Positions 43,324 through 53,608 of a stretch of DNA of 64,000 bases are shown piece after piece. The DNA is from Citrobacter sp. MGH106 (GTDB taxonomy: Bacteria > Pseudomonadota > Gammaproteobacteria > Enterobacterales > Enterobacteriaceae): NCBI RefSeq assembly GCF_001037495.1, contig NZ_KQ089822.1, positions 3,925,938 to 3,989,937 on the forward strand. The letters run 5' to 3'. Both the position numbers and the translations under genes were made by a program. Within the stretch, counting starts at the first letter, position 1. Every line of letters starts with the position of its first letter. The notes under the pieces are model-generated. The model searched no databases, was not told the origin of the DNA, and saw only the letters and a program-made list of their open reading frames with translations.

Positions 43324-44053
43324 AGACCCGGAAGCCGGGGTTGAGAAACGATTCACGCGGAGTGTAATCCAGGGGTTTCCCCTGCCAGTCGTGAACGTGC
43401 GCCCCGGCTGCTGCGGCAACAGCGTGGCCTGCGGCAGTATCCCAAACATTGGTTGGCCCAAAGCGCGGGTACAGCTGTGCCTGCCCTTCAGCGACCAGAC
43501 AAAACTTCAGCGACGATCCAATCGACGTGGTCTGATGCTCACCTAATTGTTGCAGATACTCTTTTAGCTCATTGTCAGCATGCGAACGGCTGATCACCAC
43601 CAGCGGTGGACGCGCGTCGCGTACCCGGATTTGTTTGCGCACGCCGTACTCTTCTTTCCACGCCTTACCTTCCGCCGCGCTGTACATCACGTTCATCACC
43701 GGCGCATACACCACGCCCAGAACCGGTTTTCCCTTCTCAATTAGCGCAATATTCACGGTGAATTCGCCGTTACGTTTGATGAACTCTTTCGTTCCGTCCA
43801 GAGGATCAACCAGCCAGTAGCGCTGCCAGTGCTGACGTATATCCCAGCCCGGGGGAGCCTCTTCTGATAAAACCGGAATATCTGGCGTCAGGGCCTGTAA
43901 TCCTTCGAGGATCACCATGTGCGCGGCAATATCCGCCGCAGTGACCGGAGAATCATCCTGCTTGCTGGTGATCTCTATCGGTTTGATTCCATCGTAGACC
44001 TGCATAATGGCATCGCCCGCGTTCCGTGCAAGCTGGCATACATGTTCTAGCAT
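43313..44053 (-). CDS. cysQ: 3'(2'),5'-bisphosphate nucleotidase CysQ
   Basis: A 246-residue inositol-monophosphatase-family phosphatase that removes 3'-phosphate from PAP and PAPS, preventing PAP build-up during sulfate assimilation. The metal-binding motifs are SPVTAADIA (about 36-44), [10 protein letters not shown] (about 82-91) and WDTAAGHAV. It has the same length as E. coli CysQ. The final codons overlap ytfJ on the other strand, and an internally deleted ERIC follows upstream of its start. Confidence 0.96.
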   Translation of the reverse strand: MLEHVCQLARNAGDAIMQVYDGIKPIEITSKQDDSPVTAADIAAHMVILEGLQALTPDIPVLSEEAPPGWDIRQHWQRYWLVDPLDGTKEFIKRNGEFTVNIALIEKGKPVLGVVYAPVMNVMYSAAEGKAWKEEYGVRKQIRVRDARPPLVVISRSHADNELKEYLQQLGEHQTTSIGSSLKFCLVAEGQAQLYPRFGPTNVWDTAAGHAVAAAAGAHVHDWQGKPLDYTPRESFLNPGFRVSIY

Positions 44054-44069
44054 TCTCCACCTCGTTTAC

Positions 44070-44136
<67 letters not shown>

Positions 44137-44309
44137 ATCAGTGATGTTAACTCGTTGTTTTACTTATACCCGATCGTCAGGGGATCCGCCAACTGTGATA
44201 GCGTCTGCGGTTTTAAACGCTAACTTCATGTCATGATTCACAGTTCTGTAAGCAAGAAGATTTATATACATTTTCTTTTGTGGCTTAGATCTTAAAAAGG
44301 ATGCCCCTG

Positions 44310-46253
44310 ATGATTAAGTTTAGTGCAACGCTTCTGGCCACGCTGATTGCAGCCAGCGTGAATGCTGCAACCGTCGATCTCCGCATAATGGAAACCACTG
44401 ATTTGCATAGCAACATGATGGATTTCGATTATTACAAAGATACACCAACTGAAAAATTCGGTCTGGTGCGTACGGCAAGTTTGATTAATGCCGCCAGGGG
44501 TGAAGTAAAAAACAGCGTTCTGGTCGATAACGGCGATCTGATTCAGGGCAGCCCTCTCGGTGATTACATGGCGTCCAAAGGGCTTAAAACTGGCGAGACT
44601 CACCCGGTCTATAAGGCGCTCAATACTCTCGATTACGCGGTGGGCAACCTCGGCAACCATGAGTTTAACTATGGGCTGGAGTATCTGCATAAAGCGCTCG
44701 CTGGCGCAAAATTTCCCTACGTTAACGCCAATATCATCGACGTTAAGACCCAAAAGCCGCTGTTTACCCCTTACCTGATTAAAGACACTGAAGTTGTCGA
44801 TAATGAGGGCAAAAAGCAGACACTGAAGATTGGCTATATCGGCTTTGTACCACCACAAATCATGACCTGGGACAAGGCTAATCTCAGCGGTAAAGTGACG
44901 GTGAATGACATTACCGAAACCGCACGTAAGTATGTGCCGGAAATGCGCGAAAAAGGCGCTGATGTGGTGGTAGTGATTGCTCACTCCGGTCTCTCTGCCG
45001 ACCCATACCAGACCATGGCGGAAAACTCTGTTTATTACCTCAGCGAAGTCCCGGGCGTGGATGCGATTATGTTTGGCCACGCTCACGCCGTTTTCCCGGG
45101 TAAAGACTTTGCCAGTATCAAAGGCGCAGATATTACCAAAGGCACGTTAAACGGTATTCCTGCAGTAATGCCAGGCATGTGGGGCGATCATCTGGGCGTG
45201 GTGGATCTGGTACTGAACGACGACAGTGGTAAATGGCAGGTCACCCAGGCGAAAGCCGAGGCGCGTCCCATTTATGACGCGGCGGCTAAAAAATCCCTGG
45301 CTGCCGAGGACAGCAAGATAGTTGAGATCCTGAAAGCCGATCACGACGCCACGCGTGAGTTTGTCAGTAAGCCAATCGGAAAATCTGCCGATAACATGTA
45401 TAGCTATCTGGCATTAGTGCAGGACGATCCGACCGTACAGGTCGTGAATAACGCGCAAAAGGCCTACGTTGAACACTTTATTCAGGGTGATCCAGACCTG
45501 GCAAAACTGCCGGTACTTTCTGCCGCTGCGCCGTTTAAGGTCGGCGGACGTAAAAACGATCCGGCAAGCTTTGTAGAAGTCGAAAAAGGCCAGCTGACTT
45601 TCCGTAATGCCGCCGATCTCTATCTGTATCCGAATACCCTGGTGGTGGTAAAAGCCAGCGGTAAAGAAGTGAAAGAGTGGCTGGAATGTTCCGCCGGGCA
45701 ATTTAATCAGATTGATATTCACAGCAACAAACCCCAGTCGTTAATTAACTGGGACGGCTTCCGTACCTACAACTTCGACGTGATTGACGGCGTGGATTAT
45801 CAGATTGATGTTTCACAACCCGCCCGCTACGACGGCGAGTGCCAGACCGTGAACGCCAAAGCAGAGCGTATTAAAAATCTGACCTTTAACGGTAAACCTA
45901 TCGATCCTGACGCGACCTTCCTGGTAGCAACCAACAACTATCGCGCCTACGGTGGCAAGTTCGCCGGTACCGGCGACAGCCATATCGCGTTTGCTTCACC
46001 GGATGAAAACCGCTCAGTGCTGGCGGCATGGATAGGTGCCCAGACGAAGAGTGCAGGTGAAATTCACCCGGCGGCGGATAACAACTGGCGTCTGGCACCG
46101 ATTCACAGCGATACGAAGCTGTATATTCGCTTTGAAACGTCACCGTCCGATAAGGCAGCTGCGTTTATCAAAGAGAAAAAACAGTATCCAATGAATAAGG
46201 TCGCCACTGATGATATCGGCTTCGCGATTTATCAGTTGGATTTGAGTAAGTAA
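44310..46253 (+). CDS. cpdB: 2',3'-cyclic-nucleotide 2'-phosphodiesterase / 3'-nucleotidase CpdB
   Basis: Periplasmic metallophosphoesterase of 647 residues that hydrolyses 2',3'-cyclic nucleotides and 3'-nucleotides for salvage. A signal peptide of 19 residues (ends SVNA) precedes the calcineurin-like metal motifs [26 protein letters not shown] and [11 protein letters not shown]-terminal 5'-nucleotidase domain follows. The ATG at 44310 is used: AAGGA ends at 44301, eight bases before it, whereas the nearer ATG at 44301 lies inside that site. Confidence 0.96.
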   Translation: MIKFSATLLATLIAASVNAATVDLRIMETTDLHSNMMDFDYYKDTPTEKFGLVRTASLINAARGEVKNSVLVDNGDLIQGSPLGDYMASKGLKTGETHPVYKALNTLDYAVGNLGNHEFNYGLEYLHKALAGAKFPYVNANIIDVKTQKPLFTPYLIKDTEVVDNEGKKQTLKIGYIGFVPPQIMTWDKANLSGKVTVNDITETARKYVPEMREKGADVVVVIAHSGLSADPYQTMAENSVYYLSEVPGVDAIMFGHAHAVFPGKDFASIKGADITKGTLNGIPAVMPGMWGDHLGVVDLVLNDDSGKWQVTQAKAEARPIYDAAAKKSLAAEDSKIVEILKADHDATREFVSKPIGKSADNMYSYLALVQDDPTVQVVNNAQKAYVEHFIQGDPDLAKLPVLSAAAPFKVGGRKNDPASFVEVEKGQLTFRNAADLYLYPNTLVVVKASGKEVKEWLECSAGQFNQIDIHSNKPQSLINWDGFRTYNFDVIDGVDYQIDVSQPARYDGECQTVNAKAERIKNLTFNGKPIDPDATFLVATNNYRAYGGKFAGTGDSHIAFASPDENRSVLAAWIGAQTKSAGEIHPAADNNWRLAPIHSDTKLYIRFETSPSDKAAAFIKEKKQYPMNKVATDDIGFAIYQLDLSK

Positions 46254-46259
46254 TGATAA

Positions 46260-46340
46260 TGCCGGATGACGGCTAACGCCTTGTCCGGCTTAAAAATTGT
46301 GTACGCACACAGGCCGGATAAGCGAAACGCCATCCGGCAA
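46260..46340. repeat. REP pair (BIME) after cpdB
   Basis: GCCGGATGACGGC...GCCTTGTCCGGC and AGGCCGGATAAGCGAAACGCCATCCGGCA between the convergent cpdB and ytfH ends. Confidence 0.9.
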
Positions 46341-46344
46341 CATA

Positions 46345-46731
46345 TCATGCAACCCGCTCTTCCCTCAGCGCCAGAACCTGAGGTAAATTCATTTCAATCC
46401 AGTCCGCCAGTGCAGCAACTTTATCACTCACCTGCTCACCCAACGGCGTGAGACTGTACTCCACATGCGGCGGAACCACCGGATACGACACCCGGTTGAT
46501 AAACCCGTCCTGCTCCAGCGCCTGCAGGGATTGCGCCAGCATTTTTTCACTAACGCCGCCCATCTTGCGACGTAAATCACTGAACCGGTGCGTACCATCA
46601 CGCAGCGCCACCAGAATCAACACGCCCCAGCGGCTGGTGACGTGTTTTAACACCTCGCGGGAGGGACACTGTTCGGCAAATAAGTTGCCGTCACGCAATT
46701 GCTGAGAAAGTGTCGAAGTTGTCATATTCAT
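46345..46731 (-). CDS. ytfH: HxlR-family redox-sensing regulator YtfH (QorR)
   Basis: A 128-residue winged-helix regulator of the HxlR family. The N-terminal cysteine in FAEQCPSREVLKHV (about residue 22) is the conserved redox-reactive residue of this family, followed by the wHTH and SLTPLGEQV wing. It is divergent from qorB, and homologues control such neighbouring quinone reductases in response to electrophiles. AAGGT five bases before the ATG supports the start. The 83-bp gap holds its candidate operator. Confidence 0.93.
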   Translation of the reverse strand: MNMTTSTLSQQLRDGNLFAEQCPSREVLKHVTSRWGVLILVALRDGTHRFSDLRRKMGGVSEKMLAQSLQALEQDGFINRVSYPVVPPHVEYSLTPLGEQVSDKVAALADWIEMNLPQVLALREERVA

Positions 46732-46749
46732 ACTTACCTTTTTGTACGT

Positions 46750-46766
46750 ACTTACTAAAAGTAAGT
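46750..46766. promoter_or_regulatory. Candidate YtfH (QorR) operator
   Basis: Perfect inverted repeat ACTTACT-AAA-AGTAAGT in the ytfH-qorB gap, with further ACTTAC half-sites at 46732-46737 and within TACGTACTTAC. TACTTAC/GTAAGTA-type sites are typical for HxlR regulators. Confidence 0.75.
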
Positions 46767-46814
46767 TTAAGTGCTAGCTTTACTAAACACAAGACAAACA
46801 CCAAGGAGTTCCCC

Positions 46815-47663
46815 ATGATTGCGATTACCGGTGCCACTGGTCAACTGGGCCAACACGTTATTGAAGCCCTGCTGAAAACCGTACCCGCCAGCCAGATTGT
46901 GGCCATTGTGCGTAACCCAGCCAAAGCTACTGCACTCAGCCAACAGGGTATTACCGTCCGTCAGGCGGATTACATCGACGAGGCCGCTTTCACTACAGCA
47001 TTGCAGGGGATCGACAAGCTGCTGCTGATCTCGTCCAGCGAAGTTGGGCAACGTACCCCACAGCATCGCAACGTGATTAACGCGGCAAAAGCCGCCAATG
47101 TGAAATTTATTGCCTATACCAGTCTGTTGCATGCCGACAGCTCTCCGCTGGGGCTGGCAGCTGAACACGTGGAAACCGAGAAAATGCTGGCTGACTCCGG
47201 CATTGCTTATACCCTGCTGCGTAACGGCTGGTATACCGAAAACTATCTGGCCAGCGCGCCAGCCGCGCTGGAGCACGGCGTGTTTATTGGTGCTGCGGGC
47301 GAAGGCAAAATCGCCTCAGCGACCCGTGCCGACTATGCTGCCGCTGCCGCACGCGTCATCAGTGAAGACGGTCACGCCGGTAAGATCTACGAGCTGGCGG
47401 GCGATGAGGGCTGGACCCTGAGCCAACTTGCCGCCGAACTGGCAAAACAGAGTGGCAAAAAAGTGGTGTATCAAAACCTGAGTGAAGCCGATTTTGCCGC
47501 TGCGCTGAAAGGTTTTGGTTTGCCTGCCGGACTGGCGGATATGCTCGCCGACTCTGACATCGGTGCCTCAAAAGGTGGTCTGTTCGACGACAGCCACACC
47601 CTGAGCCAATTAACCGGTCACCCGACAACTTCTCTGGCGGACAGCGTCAAAGGCATCGTGTAA
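46815..47663 (+). CDS. qorB: NAD(P)H:quinone oxidoreductase QorB
   Basis: A 282-residue NmrA-like, atypical short-chain dehydrogenase that reduces quinones with NADPH, guarding against one-electron redox cycling. The Rossmann glycine motif ITGATGQLGQHVI is at residues 4-16. E. coli QorB (YtfG) has 286 residues. The start at 46815 follows AAGGAG; an open frame reaching into the operator is rejected. The divergent ytfH is its probable regulator. Confidence 0.96.
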   Translation: MIAITGATGQLGQHVIEALLKTVPASQIVAIVRNPAKATALSQQGITVRQADYIDEAAFTTALQGIDKLLLISSSEVGQRTPQHRNVINAAKAANVKFIAYTSLLHADSSPLGLAAEHVETEKMLADSGIAYTLLRNGWYTENYLASAPAALEHGVFIGAAGEGKIASATRADYAAAAARVISEDGHAGKIYELAGDEGWTLSQLAAELAKQSGKKVVYQNLSEADFAAALKGFGLPAGLADMLADSDIGASKGGLFDDSHTLSQLTGHPTTSLADSVKGIV

Positions 47664-47743
47664 GTGTTAAAAATCGGTTAATTATGGTGGCATCCCCGCG
47701 TATCCTCTCTGATAATGAAAGACGATGCGTGGGGAGAGAAAAC

Positions 47744-48568
47744 GTGCAAGGTGTACCTGAGCAGTTCATTGATGAGAAAGACAGCGCCCGCTTTCGCCAT
47801 CTGGCGCAGGTTCCGGGCGTTGAGTTGTATCATGCGCACATCTCCCGTTATGCCTTTGAACCACATACCCACGAAGCCTTTGGCATAGGCGCGATTGAAG
47901 CGGGTGCAGAACGGTTTCGCTATCGCGGTACGCAGCACGTTGCTCCTGCCCACTCCGTCGTCACCATGAATCCCGATGAGCTGCATACCGGTGAGGCGGC
48001 AACCGCCGACGGCTGGCGCTATCGGATGGTCTACCTCGAACCTGACCTTCTGGAAGACGTCACCGGGATCCGCCACTGGTGGTTTCATGATGTTACGCGC
48101 CACGATCCGCTACGCTCGTACCAGATCTGTTCACTTATCCACGGCCTGTGGAATACCGAGGATCCGCTGGCGCAAAAAGGGTTACTGCTCGATCTGATTG
48201 ATACATTCCAGCCTCTGGCCCGTCATGCGCCGGTACAACTGGAAGGCGCCCATCGCTTTGAGCGCGTACGCGAATATCTACACGACAACTACATGCACCC
48301 GGTGACGCTCGACGAACTGGCCCGCGTTGCCTCGCTGAGTCCCTGGCATTTTCAGCGCCAGTTCAAATCTCATTTCCACGTCACGCCACACCAGATGCTG
48401 ATGGCGATCCGCCTGTGGCGTGCCAAATGTTTTCTTACTCACGGCATGCCCGCTGCAGATGTCGCCGCAGCGACTGGCCTGACCGACCAGTCGCATCTCA
48501 CCCGCGCATTTACTCATCGTTACGGCATTACGCCTGTACGCTACCAGAAACAGGTTTTTTCGCGCTAA
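47744..48568 (+). CDS. AraC-family transcriptional regulator
   Basis: A 274-residue regulator with an N-terminal cupin-like AraC_binding domain (HAHISRYAFEPHTHEAFGIGAIEAG, about 30-55) and two C-terminal HTH motifs (LDELARVASLSPWHFQRQF and DVAAATGLTDQSHLTRAFTHRYGITPVRY). I choose the GTG at 47744 because GGGGAGAG stands 5-12 bases before it; an ATG 20 codons earlier has no ribosome site. It lies 76 bp upstream of the ytfF transporter in the same direction, so it may control that export gene. No counterpart lies here in E. coli K-12. Confidence 0.88.
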   Translation: MQGVPEQFIDEKDSARFRHLAQVPGVELYHAHISRYAFEPHTHEAFGIGAIEAGAERFRYRGTQHVAPAHSVVTMNPDELHTGEAATADGWRYRMVYLEPDLLEDVTGIRHWWFHDVTRHDPLRSYQICSLIHGLWNTEDPLAQKGLLLDLIDTFQPLARHAPVQLEGAHRFERVREYLHDNYMHPVTLDELARVASLSPWHFQRQFKSHFHVTPHQMLMAIRLWRAKCFLTHGMPAADVAAATGLTDQSHLTRAFTHRYGITPVRYQKQVFSR

Positions 48569-48644
48569 TGCGCAATCTCATACAATACGTGGCCATTTTG
48601 CCTGCCTACACTGCTCGCAATGTTAAGCGATGTGGATGTCAAAA

Positions 48645-49610
48645 ATGATTAGCGGTGTGTTGTATGCCCTGCTGGCCGGGCTGATGTGGGGATTAATTTT
48701 TGTCGGGCCGCTGATCGTGCCGGATTATCCGGCGGTATTGCAGTCGATGGGACGCTATCTGGCGCTGGGACTGATCGCCCTGCCGATCGCCTGGCTGGGC
48801 CGCGGACGTCTGCGCCAGCTGGCGCGTAAAGACTGGATGACCGCACTGACGCTGACGATGATGGGTAACCTGATTTATTACGTTTGCCTGGCCAGTGCGA
48901 TCCAGCGCACCGGCGCGCCGGTCTCAACAATGATCATTGGCACATTACCGGTGGTGATCCCGGTATTCGCCAACCTGCTCTACAGTCAACGTGATGGCAA
49001 ATTATCGTGGTGGCGCTTAGCCCCTGCCCTGGTGCTAATCGGCATTGGTCTGCTGTGCGTGAATATTTCTGAGCTGAATCAGGGACTGCCTGATTTTAGC
49101 GGTTGGAGATACGGTTCCGGTATCGCGCTGGCGCTGGTTTCCGTAGTGTGCTGGGCGTGGTATGCGCTACGTAATGCCCGCTGGCTGCGAGAGAATCCCG
49201 ATAAGCATCCAATGATGTGGGCAACAGCGCAGGCACTGGTAACGCTTCCCGTCTCCCTGCTGGGATACGTTGCGGCCTGTCTGTGGCTAAATGGACAAAC
49301 ACCAGATTTCTCTCTGCCCTTCGGCCCACGTCCGGGCGTGTTTATCGGTCTGATGGTCGCCATTGCGGTACTGTGTTCGTGGGTGGGAGCATTGTGCTGG
49401 AACGTCGCCAGTCAGAAGTTACCAACGGTGATCCTCGGGCCGCTGATTGTCTTTGAAACGCTGGCGGGCCTGCTCTACACCTTTATTTTGCGCCAGGAGA
49501 TGCCGCCGCTGCTGACCCTGAGTGGCATCGTGCTGCTGGCTGTGGGTGTGGTGGTCGCCGTCAGGGCCAAACCGGAAAAACCAAGTGTCGTCGCGGTTTC
49601 ACCATCATAA
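48645..49610 (+). CDS. ytfF: EamA/DMT inner-membrane transporter YtfF
   Basis: A 321-residue drug/metabolite transporter family protein with ten membrane segments in two EamA repeats, equal in length to E. coli YtfF. Its substrate is not known; relatives export small metabolites or amino acids. The start at 48645 (MISGVLYALLAGLMWGL) agrees with E. coli; five further codons upstream are possible. It is likely co-transcribed with the AraC-family gene. A REP pair follows. Confidence 0.92.
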   Translation: MISGVLYALLAGLMWGLIFVGPLIVPDYPAVLQSMGRYLALGLIALPIAWLGRGRLRQLARKDWMTALTLTMMGNLIYYVCLASAIQRTGAPVSTMIIGTLPVVIPVFANLLYSQRDGKLSWWRLAPALVLIGIGLLCVNISELNQGLPDFSGWRYGSGIALALVSVVCWAWYALRNARWLRENPDKHPMMWATAQALVTLPVSLLGYVAACLWLNGQTPDFSLPFGPRPGVFIGLMVAIAVLCSWVGALCWNVASQKLPTVILGPLIVFETLAGLLYTFILRQEMPPLLTLSGIVLLAVGVVVAVRAKPEKPSVVAVSPS

Positions 49611-49612
49611 TG

Positions 49613-49668
49613 TGCTGGATAGTACTGCGCTAATCCGGCCTACAGGATATTTTCTTGTAGGCCGGAGC
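49613..49668. repeat. REP remnant after ytfF
   Basis: TGCTGGATAGTACTGCGCTAATCCGGCCTAC with a partner GTAGGCCGGAGCAG, one unit degenerate. It lies between the convergent ends of ytfF and the chemoreceptor gene. Confidence 0.75.
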
Positions 49669-49673
49669 AGACG

Positions 49674-51227
49674 TTAAACTTTAAACACCGCCACCGTCTG
49701 ATTCAGGCGTGCAGCCTGCTCTTCTAGCGCGGCAGCGGCAGAAGCAGACTCTTCCACCAGCGAGGCATTTTGCTGCGTCACGCGGTCCATCTCAGCAACC
49801 GCCTGACCTACCTGATCAATACCCCGACTCTGTTCATCTGAGGCGGATGCAATCTCACCCATGATGTCAGTCACCCGGCTGACGGCACTGACTATTTCCG
49901 CCATCGTTTCACCGGCTTCATGCACCAGCGCAGTACCGGCGTTGACCCGGTTACCGGAATCATCAATCAGCGCCTTAATTTCTTTCGCCGCCTGGGCGCT
50001 GCGCTGCGCCAGCGTACGCACTTCTCCTGCTACCACAGCAAAACCGCGCCCCTGCTCACCGGCTCGCGCCGCTTCTACCGCCGCGTTCAGTGCAAGAATA
50101 TTGGTCTGGAAGGCAATACCGTCGATAACATTGGTAATTTGCGCAATTTTACTCGAACTGGTGGCGATCTCATCCATAGTGCGCACCACACCATCGACCA
50201 CAGCGCCACCTTTCTGCGCCGTCTGTGAGGCATTTTTTGCCAGACTGGTTGCCTGCCGCGCATTGTCCGCATTCTGTTTCACGGTAGCGGTAAGCTGCTC
50301 CATACTGGCAGCCGTCTCTTCCAGAGAGGCGGCCTGTTGTTCAGTACGGGAAGAGAGATCATTACTACCCGCAGCGATTTCCCCCGCGCCGGTATAGATG
50401 GTATCTGCCCCATCGCGTACGACGCCAACCGTGTTTGCCAGCGCCTGTTGCATATCACGGACATTACGCGCCAGTAGCGCCATTTCATTACTGCCCTCGG
50501 CGCTGATACCGTGGGTCAGATCGCCAGCGGCAATATGGCGGATGTGCCCAATTACCTCATGGAGTGGCCTCAGCAGTACGCGTTGCATGGCTATCCAGCT
50601 GACGACAATAACGGTTATCACGATCAGCATCACCGCGGACAATAGCCAGATAATCTTCTGATAGTCCTTCTCGTTATCCTGTACACCAGCATTTGCCAGA
50701 GCAGATTGCGCAGCGCGCCATTCCTGATAAACCCCCTGCATCGCCGTCTGCTTTTGCTCAGCATTCTGTTTAAACATCTCCTCCAGTTTGCCTTCAGCGA
50801 GCAGCGCATTCATTTTTGCCAGCGTTGCAGAATAGATGCCGTACTGCTCTTCGAGCCGGTCAGCCAGATGCTCATCCAGACCCGGCGTTTCCGGCAAGGC
50901 ATAGTATTTATCGTAATGATCTTTGGCATCATTCAGCAGGCGATTTGCTGTATTCACCAGTTCCTTCAACTGGCCACCGTTAATTTCATTCGCCATCGTC
51001 CCTTGCAAACGCAGCATACCCCGATTGAGCGTGACGCGAGCCTGGTTCAGGCTAATCCAGGCATCAGTAAACTCGGCCACATTCTGGCTGGAAAGCTGAG
51101 ACACGTTAAAGTTTTGCTTGTCGTTATTGAGCGCGCCAATAAAAACGCCTGCGGAAATGAGCTGCATTGCACCCAGGGCGAGTAACACGGTGATAAGTAA
51201 GGTTATCACTTTGATTCGTTTGAACAT
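49674..51227 (-). CDS. Tsr/Tar-like methyl-accepting chemotaxis protein
   Basis: A 517-residue inner-membrane chemoreceptor. TM1 about 8-30, a four-helix periplasmic sensor (31-190), TM2 about 191-215, HAMP, methylation helices and the conserved tip [37 protein letters not shown]. Arg64, Asn68, Arg69 and Arg73 of the sensor stand at the same positions as in Tsr, the residues that bind the amino-acid alpha-carboxylate there, so an amino-acid-like attractant is probable. The C-terminus ends VAVFKV and lacks the NWETF CheR/CheB docking pentapeptide, so it is a low-abundance type that needs help from Tsr or Tar for adaptation. A sigma28 promoter lies upstream. Confidence 0.92.
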   Translation of the reverse strand: MFKRIKVITLLITVLLALGAMQLISAGVFIGALNNDKQNFNVSQLSSQNVAEFTDAWISLNQARVTLNRGMLRLQGTMANEINGGQLKELVNTANRLLNDAKDHYDKYYALPETPGLDEHLADRLEEQYGIYSATLAKMNALLAEGKLEEMFKQNAEQKQTAMQGVYQEWRAAQSALANAGVQDNEKDYQKIIWLLSAVMLIVITVIVVSWIAMQRVLLRPLHEVIGHIRHIAAGDLTHGISAEGSNEMALLARNVRDMQQALANTVGVVRDGADTIYTGAGEIAAGSNDLSSRTEQQAASLEETAASMEQLTATVKQNADNARQATSLAKNASQTAQKGGAVVDGVVRTMDEIATSSSKIAQITNVIDGIAFQTNILALNAAVEAARAGEQGRGFAVVAGEVRTLAQRSAQAAKEIKALIDDSGNRVNAGTALVHEAGETMAEIVSAVSRVTDIMGEIASASDEQSRGIDQVGQAVAEMDRVTQQNASLVEESASAAAALEEQAARLNQTVAVFKV

Positions 51228-51267
51228 CTGTTGCCTTTTTATTATGCAGGTATTGTCTGAGGTCTAA

Positions 51268-51294
51268 CTATCGGCAGCAGCGTCCGCTTATTTA
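51268..51294 (-). promoter_or_regulatory. Sigma28 (FliA) promoter of the chemoreceptor
   Basis: TAAA (51294-51291), exactly 15 bases, GCCGATAG (51275-51268), against the FliA consensus TAAA-N15-GCCGATAA. It starts transcription about 35 bp before the gene. Confidence 0.88.
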
Positions 51295-51423
51295 ATCTTG
51301 TGACGCGGTTTTTTTCGCCGTTTTTCCCCTTTTCAATAAGATTCAGCATGTTAAAGAGATAAGAAATTTTCGTGACAACCATCACATAATCCTCTGCCCC
51401 GAAAGGGTTATATCCTTCTCTAT

Positions 51424-51446
51424 AAGTTGCATTTAAAATGCACCTT
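51424..51446. promoter_or_regulatory. NsrR operator of ytfE
   Basis: The 23-bp near-palindrome AAGTTGCATTTAAAATGCACCTT lies 27 bp before ytfE and fits the NsrR pattern AAGATGCATTT-AAATGCATCTT. NsrR is a NO-sensing Fe-S repressor; NO would derepress ytfE. Confidence 0.85.
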
Positions 51447-51472
51447 ATATTATTGAGAATGAGGTAACGGCT

Positions 51473-52135
51473 ATGTCTTATCGCGATCAACCTTTAGGTG
51501 AACTGGCGCTCTCTATTCCTCGCGCTTCGGCACTGTTTCGTAAATACGATATGGATTACTGCTGTGGCGGTAAGCAAACGCTGGCACGCGCTGCCGCACG
51601 TAAAGAGCTGGATGTAGAAACTATCGAAGCACAGCTCGCACAGTTGGCAGAACAACCGCTGGAGAAAGACTGGCGCACCGTAGCGCTGGCAGAAATCATC
51701 GACCATATCATCGTTCGTTATCACGACCGCCACCGCGAACAACTGCCGGAACTGATCCTGCAAGCCACTAAAGTTGAACGCGTTCATGCAGACAAACCTA
51801 ACGTACCACGCGGTCTGGCAAAGAACCTGACCATGCTGCATGAAGAACTGTCCAGCCACATGATGAAAGAAGAACAGATCCTGTTCCCGATGATTAAACA
51901 GGGAATGGGTAGCCAGGCGATGGGACCTATCAGCGTGATGGAAAGCGAGCACGACGATGCCGGTGAACTGGTAGAAGTGATCAAGCACATCACCAACAAT
52001 GTGACGCCTCCGCCAGAAGCCTGCACCACCTGGAAAGCCATGTATAACGGCATTAACGAGTTGATCGACGACCTGATGGAGCACATCAGTCTGGAAAACA
52101 ATGTGTTGTTCCCGCGTGCCCTCGCTGGTGAATAA
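51473..52135 (+). CDS. ytfE: Iron-sulfur cluster repair di-iron protein YtfE (RIC)
   Basis: A 220-residue cytoplasmic di-iron protein that repairs Fe-S clusters after nitrosative and oxidative damage and can reduce NO to N2O. The N-terminal ScdA domain has the conserved cysteine pair CCGG (Cys30, Cys31), and the hemerythrin-like domain has HDRHRE, H-x-x-M-x-x-E-E and SEHDDAGEL iron ligands, with a final [15 protein letters not shown]. Its length equals E. coli YtfE. An NsrR palindrome controls the promoter. Confidence 0.97.
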   Translation: MSYRDQPLGELALSIPRASALFRKYDMDYCCGGKQTLARAAARKELDVETIEAQLAQLAEQPLEKDWRTVALAEIIDHIIVRYHDRHREQLPELILQATKVERVHADKPNVPRGLAKNLTMLHEELSSHMMKEEQILFPMIKQGMGSQAMGPISVMESEHDDAGELVEVIKHITNNVTPPPEACTTWKAMYNGINELIDDLMEHISLENNVLFPRALAGE

Positions 52136-52138
52136 AAA

Positions 52139-52197
52139 GGGCGCCTGAGAGCGCCCTGTTTTACGGAATATTAGAGCCGCATCGCGGCTCTTTTTTT
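52139..52197. terminator. Two hairpin terminators between ytfE and cycA
   Basis: First, GGGCGC-CTGAGA-GCGCCC followed by TGTTTT (52139-52163). Second, AGAGCCGC-ATC-GCGGCTCT followed by six further T residues (52173-52197). The second stem also has TAAT/A residues on the other side, so it may terminate the convergent cycA too. Confidence 0.88.
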
Positions 52198-52198
52198 A

Positions 52199-53608
52199 TT
52201 AGCGTACGCCAGCCATGCGTTTCTTACCGATAAACAGCCAGCCCAGCCCCAGAGCAATGAACCACAGCGGCGTTACGATCAGTGCCTGTCGGGTATCCTC
52301 TTCCAGCGTCAGCAGTACCAGTACAAACACGAAGAACGCCATGCACACCCAGCACATCAGCTTGCCTAACGGCATCTTGTAGATCGATTTCTCATGCAGA
52401 TGCGGACGCTGTTTGCGGTACACCAGGTACGAGCAAAGAATAATGGTCCAGACAAACATGAACAGAATCGCTGATACGGTGGTGATCATGGTGAATGCGC
52501 CAATCACACTCGGGTTAACATACAGCATCACTACGCCGCCCAGCAGGCAGATACAGGAGAACGTCAAACCTTTCGCCGGTACTGCACGTTTAGACAGCTT
52601 GGCGAACGCTTTAGGCGCTACGCCTTCCTGCGCCAGACCAAACAGCATACGACTGGTTGAGAACACACCGCTGTTCGCAGAAGACGCAGCAGAAGTCAGA
52701 ACCACAAAGTTAATCAGGCTCGCCGCTGCCGGTAGCCCTACCAGCACAAACAGCTCAACGAACGGGCTTTTGCTTGGAACAACCGAGCTCCACGGTGTTA
52801 CAGACATAATCACGATCAGCGCGAAAACATAGAACATGATAATACGGATCGGAATCGAGTTAATTGCTCGCGGCAGAGATTTCTCCGGGTCTTTGGTTTC
52901 CGCAGCTGTCGTTCCCACCAGCTCGATACCCACAAACGCGAACACCGCTATCTGGAAGCCAGCAAAGAAACCACTCAGACCTTTCGGGAACCAGCCACCA
53001 TCATTCCATAAGTGCGTAAACGACGCTTCAACGCCGGTTGGCGACTGGAAGTGCGTCAGTACCATCACCAGACCGACAACAATCAGTCCAACAATGGCGA
53101 CGATCTTGATCATGGCAAACCAGAACTCCATCTCACCGAACATTTTAACGGTGGCGAGGTTGAGACTCAGCAGCAGAATGATCACTGCCAGTGAAGCAAC
53201 CCAGTCAGAGAGTCCAGGGAACCAGAATTGCGCATAAGCCGTAATGGCGACAACGTCCGCCATCCCGGTAACTACCCAGCAAAACCAGTAGGTCCAGCCG
53301 GTAAAATACCCAGCCCATGGCCCGAGAAGGTCAGAGGCGAAATCGCTGAAGGATTTGTATTCGAGATTTGAAAGCAACAGTTCTCCCATTGCCCGCATCA
53401 CGAAAAACAACATGAAACCGATGATCATATATACAAAGATGATCGACGGTCCGGCGAGACTGATGGTTTTTCCGGAGCCCATAAACAGGCCCGTGCCGAT
53501 GGCACCACCGATTGCAATAAGTTGAATATGACGGTTTGTGAGATTGCGCCGTAGCGACTGTTCAGACGAACCCTCTTCGTCGGCAACGACTTTTACCTGA
53601 TCTACCAT
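52199..53608 (-). CDS. cycA: D-serine/D-alanine/glycine transporter CycA
   Basis: A 469-residue amino-acid/polyamine/organocation permease with twelve membrane segments, the length of E. coli CycA. It imports glycine, D-serine, D-alanine and D-cycloserine with protons. The family start pattern RNLTNRHIQLIAIGGAIGTGLFMGSG is at residues 21-46. In E. coli its mRNA is repressed by the small RNA GcvB near the start; the CA-rich AACAACACAGACAGG in this leader fits that target type. Confidence 0.96.
   Translation of the reverse strand: MVDQVKVVADEEGSSEQSLRRNLTNRHIQLIAIGGAIGTGLFMGSGKTISLAGPSIIFVYMIIGFMLFFVMRAMGELLLSNLEYKSFSDFASDLLGPWAGYFTGWTYWFCWVVTGMADVVAITAYAQFWFPGLSDWVASLAVIILLLSLNLATVKMFGEMEFWFAMIKIVAIVGLIVVGLVMVLTHFQSPTGVEASFTHLWNDGGWFPKGLSGFFAGFQIAVFAFVGIELVGTTAAETKDPEKSLPRAINSIPIRIIMFYVFALIVIMSVTPWSSVVPSKSPFVELFVLVGLPAAASLINFVVLTSAASSANSGVFSTSRMLFGLAQEGVAPKAFAKLSKRAVPAKGLTFSCICLLGGVVMLYVNPSVIGAFTMITTVSAILFMFVWTIILCSYLVYRKQRPHLHEKSIYKMPLGKLMCWVCMAFFVFVLVLLTLEEDTRQALIVTPLWFIALGLGWLFIGKKRMAGVR

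Noticed and set aside
47684-47743. ATG at 47684 as the start of the AraC-family gene
   Set aside because: There is no ribosome site before it, while GGGGAGAG lies immediately before the in-frame GTG at 47744.
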